6,266 bases of DNA from Lentisphaerota bacterium (GTDB lineage: Bacteria > Verrucomicrobiota > Kiritimatiellia > JAAZAB01), in assembly GCA_016182435.1 (NCBI GenBank), contig JACPGN010000015.1:1-6266 (forward strand), written 5' to 3'. Positions 1-5,297 of this stretch are shown here, piece after piece. Made by a program: the position numbers and the translations under genes. Within the stretch, counting starts at the first letter, position 1; the number at the start of each line of letters is the position of its first letter. Below the pieces are notes generated by a model. That model was not told where the DNA came from and did no database searches. It worked only from the letters and a program-made list of their open reading frames with translations.

Positions 1-782
1 ATTCGCGAGATGACCGGCAGGGCCAGCCGCCGCGGCGGCGGCGACATTTCATAAAGGGCGCCATCCACCCGATAGCGGATCTTGAACTCCTGCTCGAAGG
101 GCTCGAAATGCACATCCGAGGCTTTAGACTGCACGGCCTCGTAAAGCACCAGGTTAACAAAGCGCACAACCGGTGTGGCGTTGGCCGCCTGTTCCAGGCC
201 GGTTTCATCCTCTTTGCCCTCGGTCAGCTCGACGACCGCGCCCGCTTCCATTTCCGATTCCAGCTTATTAAGCATTTCGTTCATGGAGTCGCTTTCATCA
301 CCGTAAAAACGATTGACCTGGGTTTTGATATCCTCATCGCGGGCCAGCACAAAGGTGAGGTTGCGGGTCAGCACGAAACGGATTTCATCAACGATCGCCG
401 GCGCCGGCAGATCCGAAGTGGCCAGCACCACGCCATCGGTATCCAGGCTGATGGGCACCACGCGGTACATGCGCGCCACACTCGCCGGGATGGCCTTGAT
501 GACTTCATCGGGAATCTCGCGCTCGGCCAAGTTGACGACGGAGGTGCCCAGGTGGCTGGCGATTATGACCAGCAGGTCTTCCTCTTTGATGACGCCTGAG
601 GTAACAACCAGCGCCCGCACGGTAGCGCCGGTGTTTTTCTGTTCTTTCAGAATCTGTTCGATCTGGGCGGCAGTGATCAGTTTGTTATCGCTGAGCAATT
701 GCAAGAGCGGAGGCAAGTGCGTGAGCTGGGCAACAGCCGTTTGCCCATGCTGATTATTCGAGTTGTTGGGTTTAGGACTCAT
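1..782 (-). CDS. Second PilB/GspE-family type IV pilus or type II secretion ATPase, N-terminal part, cut by window edge
   Basis: Starting at the ATG at 780-782, the minus strand is open without a stop for 260 codons to the left edge. Residues ~25-160 form a type II secretion ATPase N-terminal (MshEN-like) domain, with motifs such as HLGTSVVNL (77-85) and IPASVARMYRVVPI (98-111). An acidic linker follows (~161-200). The ATPase proper then opens with PVVRFVNLVL (204-213), ASDVHFEP (221-228) and IRYRVDGALYEM (235-246). The Walker A, Asp, Walker B and His boxes would lie outside the window. By eye, 31 of 58 residues match the complete PilB at 1941-3638 over the shared ASDxHxEP region, so the two are paralogues. 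The first ~20 residues are Asn/Gln-rich and probably disordered. The gene starts 54 bp after pilT. No Shine-Dalgarno is visible (CGCTTCTCAACC precedes ATG). The product should be a cytoplasmic hexameric motor driving pilin polymerisation or pseudopilus assembly; which of these cannot be decided from the fragment. Confidence 0.93.
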   Translation of the reverse strand, partial: MSPKPNNSNNQHGQTAVAQLTHLPPLLQLLSDNKLITAAQIEQILKEQKNTGATVRALVVTSGVIKEEDLLVIIASHLGTSVVNLAEREIPDEVIKAIPASVARMYRVVPISLDTDGVVLATSDLPAPAIVDEIRFVLTRNLTFVLARDEDIKTQVNRFYGDESDSMNEMLNKLESEMEAGAVVELTEGKEDETGLEQAANATPVVRFVNLVLYEAVQSKASDVHFEPFEQEFKIRYRVDGALYEMSPPPRRLALPVISR

Positions 783-799
783 GGTTGAGAAGCGGGCAA

Positions 800-821
800 T
801 TAACAGTTAAACAGTTAACAG
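800..821. repeat. Short heptamer array (TTAACAG / CTGTTAA units) between pilT and the second pilB-like gene
   Basis: The plus strand reads three successive units: TTAACAG (800-806), TTAAACAG (807-814, one extra A) and TTAACAG (815-821). On the coding (minus) strand this is CTGTTAA repeated with a 7, 8, 7 spacing. The array fills the middle of the 54-bp gap and ends 18 bp upstream of the downstream ATG. It shares the CTG-every-7-bases pattern with the arrays at 5182-5216 and 5263-5297. The units are directly visible; any function is unknown. Confidence 0.8.
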
Positions 822-836
822 TTGGAGGCCAGGCCG

Positions 837-1934
837 TTATTTGTGCTTGACCGGGCCAGCCGTCCTCAATTTTTCAACGATCGAATCCGGATCCTGGGCC
901 TTGGTAATCAGATGCTCATAGCTGATGATGCCCTTTTCATACAGAAACATCAGATGGGCATCCAGTGTGATCATGCCCCACTTGGCGCCGGTTTGGATGT
1001 CGGAAGTTATCCGGAAAGTCTTATTGTCCCGGATCAGGTTCTGAATGGAAGGCGTGGTAATCATAATCTCAAAGGCCGCCACCCGGCCGGGCCGATCCTG
1101 CCGCACAATGAGCAATTGCGACACTACCGCAATGATACCGGAGGCCAGTTGGGTGCGGACTTGCTCCTGCTGGTCCGTGGGGAAGGCGTCCACAATGCGG
1201 TCCACCGTGCGCGCCGCGCCCGTAGTGTGCAGCGTGGCCAGCACCAGATGGCCGGTTTCCGCGGCGGTCAGCGCGGCTTCCATGGTTTCCAGGTCGCGCA
1301 TTTCACCCACCAGAATGACGTCCGGGTCCTGGCGCAGCGCCCGGCGCAAGGCCTCCTTGAAATTGGGCACATCCACGCCGATCTCGCGCTGGGTAATGAT
1401 CGAATGTTTGTGCTCATGGTAATATTCGATCGGGTCCTCGATGGTGATGATATGGCAGTCGCGCTCGATGTTGATCAGGTTGATCATGCTGGCCAGGGTG
1501 GTGGTCTTGCCCGAGCCGGTCGGGCCGGTCACCAGGAGCAGCCCGCGCGGGCGGTAGAGCAGATCCTTGACCTGCGCCGGCAGCCCGATCTCGTCCAAGG
1601 TAATGAGCTTGCTGGGAATCTGGCGCAGCGCCACGCCGATCTGGCCTTTTTCCTTGAAAACACTGACGCGGAACCGCGCCTTGGCGCCGAAGCTGAACCC
1701 GAAATCGCAGCCGCCGATCTCGCGGGTTTTTTGCTGAAAGTTGTCGGAAGTGATGCTTTTCATCAGGCGCTCCGTGTCCTCGGGCCGCAGCACGCCGCAC
1801 TCCAGGGCCTGCAGGCTGCCATTGATGCGCAACATGGGCGGCAGGCCGACGTTCAGGTGCAAATCGGAGGCGTTTTCGCTCACCACGGATTCCAGCAGTT
1901 CGTTCATGCCGATTTTATCGGGTGCAAGAGTCAT
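837..1934 (-). CDS. pilT: PilT, type IV pilus retraction ATPase (twitching motility)
   Basis: This is a 365-residue protein, close to the usual PilT length. PilT hexamers sit at the cytoplasmic base of the pilus and hydrolyse ATP to depolymerise pilin, giving retraction and twitching. The N-terminal PAS-like domain carries [18 protein letters not shown] (22-39). The motor domain has Walker A GPTGSGKT (137-144, Lys143), Asp box IITIEDPIE (162-170), Walker [11 protein letters not shown] (205-214, catalytic Glu211) and His box [11 protein letters not shown] (227-237). The PilT-specific C-terminal motif, usually AIRNLIRE, appears as SIQNLIRD (296-303). Absence of the PilB-type MshEN domain and four-cysteine zinc loop separates it from PilB. 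The ATG at 1932-1934 is chosen because GGGAGA precedes it by 10 bases; Met10 (1905-1907) also fits the family alignment but has no ribosome site. It lies 6 bp after pilB and 54 bp before another PilB-like gene. Confidence 0.97.
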   Translation of the reverse strand: MTLAPDKIGMNELLESVVSENASDLHLNVGLPPMLRINGSLQALECGVLRPEDTERLMKSITSDNFQQKTREIGGCDFGFSFGAKARFRVSVFKEKGQIGVALRQIPSKLITLDEIGLPAQVKDLLYRPRGLLLVTGPTGSGKTTTLASMINLINIERDCHIITIEDPIEYYHEHKHSIITQREIGVDVPNFKEALRRALRQDPDVILVGEMRDLETMEAALTAAETGHLVLATLHTTGAARTVDRIVDAFPTDQQEQVRTQLASGIIAVVSQLLIVRQDRPGRVAAFEIMITTPSIQNLIRDNKTFRITSDIQTGAKWGMITLDAHLMFLYEKGIISYEHLITKAQDPDSIVEKLRTAGPVKHK

Positions 1935-1940
1935 GGCGTC

Positions 1941-3638
1941 TTATTCTCCCATGGTTATACTGACAACTTCTTCCAGGGTCGTGATGCCCGAGACCACCTT
2001 GCGCAAGCCGTCTTCGCGCAGCGTGCGCATGCCTAATTCCCGGGCGCGGGTTCGCAGTTCCACCGCCGTGCTTTTTTTATAGATCATTTCGCACACTTCG
2101 TCATTAATTATAAATATTTCGTAAATCCCCTTGCGCCCGCGGTAGCCGGTCTGGCCGCAGGCGGCGCAGCCCTTGCCCCTGGCGAGCTTGAGATCCTGGA
2201 ACTGCTTGGCGGCGCCACCCAGCGAGGCCAGCTCGCCTTCGGTGGGGGAATACGGCGCCGAACATTTTTCGCAAACCACGCGCACGAGGCGCTGGGCGAT
2301 GGTAGCGCGAATGGAAGAAGCCAGCAGGAACGGTTTAACGCCGATATCAATGAGCCGGGTGATGGCGCTGGGCGCGTCATTAGTGTGCAGGGTGCTGAAT
2401 ACCAGGTGGCCGGTCAGGGCCGCATTGACTGCAATTTCGGCGGTCTCAAAGTCGCGGATTTCGCCCACCATGATGATGTTAGGCGCCTGGCGCAGCATGG
2501 AGCGCAAGACCGCGGGAAAGGTCAGCCCGATGTCTTCGCGCACCTGCACCTGGTTGACGCCGGCCAGGCGGTATTCCACCGGGTCCTCCACTGTGATGAT
2601 TTTGCGGTCGGGCCGATTCAGGTAATTCAGGCAGGCATACAAGGTGGTGGTCTTGCCGCTGCCGGTCGGGCCGGTCAGCAGCAGAATACCGTCGGGCAAG
2701 CTGATCAGGCGCTCAAATACCTGCTGGTCATCGGCAAAGAGGCCCAGCTTGGGCAGGCCCAGGAGCAGGCTCTGCTTATTGAGAATACGCATGACAATGC
2801 TCTCGCCATGCGAGGAGGGCACACTGGATACGCGCAAGTCCAGGTCTTCGCCGGAAACATTAATCTGGATGCGGCCGTCCTGGGGCACCCGCTTTTCGGC
2901 CAGCTTCATGCCGGCCATCAGTTTTATGCGGCTGAGGATCGCCGGCTGCAGGCGCTTGGGCGGCGGCTCCATTTCGCTCAGCACGCCGTCAATGCGGTAG
3001 CGAATGCGGAAACGCGTCTCGAGCGGCTCAAGATGAATATCGGAGGCGCGGCTGCGCTGGGCCTCCATGATGATGAGGCTGACCAGCTTGATAATCGGCG
3101 CATCCTCGGCCGTGGCGGCGGTTTCATCGGTCGTCTCGCCGCTGCTCACCTGCACATCCAGAGCCGGGTTAGGAGTCTGCAGCAGCTCCTCGATGGATTT
3201 CTCGGCCCGGCCATAATACTTGTCCAGGGCCGCGCTGATTTCCTCGTCCGGGGCCACTACTCCCTCGACATTGCGCTTGAGCAGGTAGCGCAAGTAGTCC
3301 AGGGTCTCCATATTCAGCGGATCGCCCAGGGCCACGGTAAGCGTGGTTTCGCTGTCGCTAACCGGCACAACTTTATACCGGCGGGCAATGGAGGCGGGAA
3401 CTTGCTGAACCACTTCAGGGGCGATTTCATGGTCGGCCAGCGTAATGACATCCATGCCTAACTGCAACGCCACGGTCTTCAGCACCTCCACCTTGGAGAC
3501 CACGCCCTGGTCAACCAGCACGTCCAGGATGCTCTGGTGCGCTCCGCCGGCCGCGGCTTTGGCCGCTTCAATCTGTTCGGGCTTGATCAGCCCGACATCC
3601 TTGAGGATTTCGATGATATAATCGTCATTCGCCGTCAT
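1941..3638 (-). CDS. pilB: PilB/GspE-family type IV pilus assembly (extension) ATPase
   Basis: From the ATG at 3636-3638 the protein has 565 residues, typical for PilB. It powers pilin polymerisation as a cytoplasmic hexamer that works against PilT. Domains in order: N-terminal MshEN/T2SSE_N domain (~1-145), acidic Thr/Glu-rich linker (~146-180), then the motor. Visible motifs are ASDIHLEP (198-205), Walker A GPTGSGKT (323-330, Lys329), Asp box EDPVE (351-355), Walker B region NIIMVGEIRD (387-396, Glu393), His box TGHLVFSTLHTND (409-421), and zinc cysteines C456, C459, C491 and C494. The Walker B lead-in is QAPN rather than the common QDPD. The frame extends 22 codons further upstream to an ATG at 3704, but that stretch (MTRIRNRDGFPHPCHQ...) is translated inverted-repeat DNA without family similarity, so I reject it. 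No clear Shine-Dalgarno precedes 3638. GspE of a type II secretion system is the alternative; the adjacent pilT favours PilB. Confidence 0.95.
   Translation of the reverse strand: MTANDDYIIEILKDVGLIKPEQIEAAKAAAGGAHQSILDVLVDQGVVSKVEVLKTVALQLGMDVITLADHEIAPEVVQQVPASIARRYKVVPVSDSETTLTVALGDPLNMETLDYLRYLLKRNVEGVVAPDEEISAALDKYYGRAEKSIEELLQTPNPALDVQVSSGETTDETAATAEDAPIIKLVSLIIMEAQRSRASDIHLEPLETRFRIRYRIDGVLSEMEPPPKRLQPAILSRIKLMAGMKLAEKRVPQDGRIQINVSGEDLDLRVSSVPSSHGESIVMRILNKQSLLLGLPKLGLFADDQQVFERLISLPDGILLLTGPTGSGKTTTLYACLNYLNRPDRKIITVEDPVEYRLAGVNQVQVREDIGLTFPAVLRSMLRQAPNIIMVGEIRDFETAEIAVNAALTGHLVFSTLHTNDAPSAITRLIDIGVKPFLLASSIRATIAQRLVRVVCEKCSAPYSPTEGELASLGGAAKQFQDLKLARGKGCAACGQTGYRGRKGIYEIFIINDEVCEMIYKKSTAVELRTRARELGMRTLREDGLRKVVSGITTLEEVVSITMGE
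1945..1950 (-). promoter_or_regulatory. Ribosome binding site for pilT, embedded in the end of pilB
   Basis: GGGAGA on the minus strand lies 10 bases before the pilT ATG and overlaps the last codons of pilB (ATG GGA GAA TAA). It is the only clear Shine-Dalgarno-like sequence in front of any start in the window. It supports the 1934 start of pilT and suggests translational coupling of pilB and pilT. Confidence 0.6.
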
Positions 3639-3654
3639 CGTTGCAGGCGGGTTA

Positions 3655-3709
3655 CACTGATGGCACGGATGGGGAAACCCGTCCCTATTCCTTATCCGTG
3701 TCATCCGTG
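3655..3709. repeat. Inverted repeat with 16-bp arms made of 9-nt CACGGATGN-like units, in the pilB leader
   Basis: The left arm (3655-3670) is CACTGATGGCACGGAT and the right arm (3694-3709) is ATCCGTGTCATCCGTG; 14 of 16 positions can pair across a 23-base loop. Each arm belongs to two tandem 9-mers: CACTGATGG and CACGGATGG on the plus strand, and CACGGATGA and CACGGATAA on the minus strand. A smaller GGG-GAAA-CCC hairpin lies in the loop (3672-3681 region). It occupies most of the 103-bp gap between gatB and pilB, ending 17 bp before the pilB ATG. No T-run follows it on the minus strand, so it does not look like an intrinsic terminator. It may be a REP-like dispersed element or a leader RNA structure; function unknown. 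Confidence 0.75.
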
Positions 3710-3741
3710 GTTAATATTCTTGTTTTTTTGATCGCGGTTTC

Positions 3742-5172
3742 TCATGCATCAGGTTCCAACTGCTTTTTCAGCAAGTCCTGCACGCGCTGCGGATTGGCCT
3801 TGCCGTTACTTAAGCGCATGACTTGGCCGATCAGGAACTTCAAGGCCGCCGGCTTGCCGGAGCGGTAATCGGCCGCCGATTTTGGGTTCGCCGCAAGGGC
3901 CTGGCGCACCCAGCCTTCCAGCGTATCCACCGCGCTCACCTGCGCCAGCCCCATTTGTGCCATAAGCTTAGCAGCGTCACCGCCCTTTTCAAATAAAATC
4001 GCAAAAACGGTCTTGGCGCTCGCGCCGGTGATCGCCTGGGATTCGACCAGCTTGATCAAGTCGGCCAGGGCCTGGGGCGTGATTTTGACCTGGCGAATGT
4101 CGAGCTCCTTCGCGGAGAGTAAATGCATCATTGCGGTCATGAGCCAATTGGCGGCGACCTTGGGATTAGCCCCGGCAAGCGCCGTGGCCTCGAAGAAGTC
4201 GGCGACATATTTGTCAGCGCAGAGCACCTGGGCGTCATAGGGCGAGAGCCCATAATCACGCTGCACGCGCTCGCAGCGCTGGCGCGGCATTTCCGGCAAT
4301 AGCCCTTCCCAAGCCTTGATCTGCGCGGGGGTAAGCAACACGCTCGTGAGGTCGGGATCGGGAAAATAACGGTAGTCGTGCTCTTCCTCCTTCGTGCGCA
4401 TGGTTTCGGTCACGCCGCGCGCGGAGTCAAAGCGCCGCGTTTCCTGCGCGAGCGCGCCGCCGGCGGAAAGCTCCGCACCCTGGCGCTCAATTTCATGCTG
4501 CAGGGCCTGGTGCACGCCCTTGAAAGTATTCAGGTTCTTGATTTCAATCTTGGTGCCCAGCTCGGCCTGCCCTTCCGGCCGGACGCTGCAGTTAATATCA
4601 CAGCGCAAATTGCCTTCTTCCAGGTTGCAAGGGCTGATGAGGCCGTAAACGAGCATCTGCTTGAGCGCCAGCAGGAAGGCCAAGGCTTCGTCGGGCGAAT
4701 GCAGCTCGGGCTCGGTCACGATTTCCATCAAAGGGTGGCCCGCGCGGTTGAAATCCAGGCGACTTTGTTTCCCGCCGTGCATGCTTTTGCCCACATCCTC
4801 CTCCAGGTGAATGCGCCGCAGATTGATTGTCCGGGGCTGCCCCTGGCAGTCAAAGTTCAGCGCGCCGCCGAGGCACAAGGGCTGATCATACTGGCTGATC
4901 TGGTAATTCTTGGGCATGTCCGGGTAGAAATAATTTTTGCGGTCAAACGAGCTCCGCGGGTTAATGCGCGCGCCGACCATCAGCCCGGTCATGACCGTCA
5001 GGCGGATGGCTTCCTGGTTGACCACCGGCAGGGAACCCGGATACCCCAGGCAGACCGGGCACACTAAAGTGTTGGGCGCGGCGCCGAAATCGGTCCGGCA
5101 GCCGCAGAACAGCTTGGTCCGCGTCTGCAACTGCACATGTACTTCCAGGCCGATGCTGACAAGGTAGTTCAT
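3742..5172 (-). CDS. gatB: GatB, Asp-tRNA(Asn)/Glu-tRNA(Gln) amidotransferase subunit B
   Basis: The 476-residue protein matches the usual GatB length. GatB binds misacylated tRNA and, with ATP, activates the Glu or Asp side chain for amidation by ammonia tunnelled from GatA. It opens with MNYLVSIGLEVHVQL, whose Glu10 and His12 are conserved. Next comes a C23-x-C25...C38-x-x-C41 cluster (FCGC, CPVCLG) that could bind a metal. The GatB signature LDFNRAGHPLMEIVTEP spans 139-155, followed by EEGNLRCDIN (185-194), GTKIEIKNLNTFK (206-218) and MRTKEEEHDYRYFPDPDL (258-275). The C-terminal helical plus YqeY-like tRNA-binding tail (~325-476) ends with FLIGQVMRLSNGKANP (446-461). An in-frame TTG at 5220 would add 16 residues, but these are translated heptamer repeat and the TTG lies inside the predicted promoter spacer, so the ATG at 5170-5172 is chosen. 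No Shine-Dalgarno is evident (ATTTCCATC precedes ATG). It follows gatA by 104 bp. Confidence 0.97.
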   Translation of the reverse strand: MNYLVSIGLEVHVQLQTRTKLFCGCRTDFGAAPNTLVCPVCLGYPGSLPVVNQEAIRLTVMTGLMVGARINPRSSFDRKNYFYPDMPKNYQISQYDQPLCLGGALNFDCQGQPRTINLRRIHLEEDVGKSMHGGKQSRLDFNRAGHPLMEIVTEPELHSPDEALAFLLALKQMLVYGLISPCNLEEGNLRCDINCSVRPEGQAELGTKIEIKNLNTFKGVHQALQHEIERQGAELSAGGALAQETRRFDSARGVTETMRTKEEEHDYRYFPDPDLTSVLLTPAQIKAWEGLLPEMPRQRCERVQRDYGLSPYDAQVLCADKYVADFFEATALAGANPKVAANWLMTAMMHLLSAKELDIRQVKITPQALADLIKLVESQAITGASAKTVFAILFEKGGDAAKLMAQMGLAQVSAVDTLEGWVRQALAANPKSAADYRSGKPAALKFLIGQVMRLSNGKANPQRVQDLLKKQLEPDA

Positions 5173-5181
5173 GATGGAAAT

Positions 5182-5216
5182 GGCTGTAGGCTGAAGGCTG
5201 TGGACTGTAGGCTTAT
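5182..5216. repeat. Heptamer array (GGCTGTA-type units) in the gatB leader
   Basis: Five 7-base units lie in register on the plus strand: GGCTGTA (5182-5188), a GGCTGAA copy, a GGCTGTG copy, a GACTGTA copy, and a decayed GGCTTAT (5210-5216). Four keep CTG at the same phase. The array begins 10 bp upstream of the gatB ATG. Its last unit overlaps the predicted -10 box, so most of the gatB leader RNA would consist of this array. Confidence 0.8.
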
Positions 5217-5240
5217 ACAAATGAGAGCCGTAAGTGTCAG
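5212..5240 (-). promoter_or_regulatory. Predicted sigma70-type promoter for gatB (and possibly the pilus genes)
   Basis: On the minus strand, CTGACA (5235-5240, 5 of 6 to TTGACA) is separated by exactly 17 bases from TATAAG (5212-5217, 5 of 6 to TATAAT). Transcription would begin near 5204-5206, leaving a leader of about 33 bases before the gatB ATG at 5172. This is a motif match only; it could coexist with read-through from gatA. Confidence 0.5.
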
Positions 5241-5262
5241 CCTAAGTTTCATTTGGTCCGCC

Positions 5263-5297
5263 TAACTGACAACTGATTACTGGTTACTGATCGCTGG
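5263..5297. repeat. Heptamer array (TTACTGA-type units) overlapping the 3' end of gatA
   Basis: Five 7-base units in register on the plus strand: TAACTGA (5263-5269), CAACTGA, TTACTGG (5277-5283), TTACTGA, and a diverged TCGCTGG (5291-5297). All keep CTG in phase. On the minus strand the array encodes the last residues of GatA (roughly AISNQ) and its TAA stop at 5277-5279. Confidence 0.8.

Noticed and set aside
26..39. A perfect 14-bp palindrome, GCCGCCGCGGCGGC
   Set aside because: It is explained by Pro-Pro-Pro-Arg-Arg codons in the PilB-like gene; the matching protein segment (PPPKRL) is present in the paralogue with different DNA.
108..599. A 163-codon plus-strand frame in the left end of the window
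   Set aside because: It lies entirely opposite the second PilB-like gene, whose minus-strand frame is open over 1-782 and contains ASDVHFEP and other family motifs.
822..2036. A 404-codon open frame on the plus strand opposite pilT and the end of pilB
   Set aside because: It is antisense to highly conserved PilT motifs, has no recognisable family features and is His/Gln/Gly/Ala-rich, as expected for the shadow of a G+C-rich gene.
2385..3461. A 358-codon open frame on the plus strand opposite pilB
   Set aside because: Same reasoning: it is a low-complexity shadow of pilB coding DNA without a ribosome site or family motif.
3721..3729. A run of T downstream of the inverted repeat on the plus strand, terminator-like
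   Set aside because: There is no plus-strand gene to terminate. On the coding (minus) strand the run is A and precedes the stem, so it does not form an intrinsic terminator for gatB.
3639..3741. A possible separate promoter for pilB in the gatB-pilB gap
   Set aside because: AT-rich hexamers such as TATTAA exist on the minus strand, but no acceptable -35 lies at 16-18 bases from any of them.
4378..5067. A 229-codon plus-strand frame opposite gatB
   Set aside because: Antisense shadow of conserved GatB coding sequence with no motif of its own.
800..5297. The repeat arrays as a CRISPR
   Set aside because: Units are 7-9 bases, contiguous and degenerate, with no spacers of 25-40 bases and no cas genes nearby.
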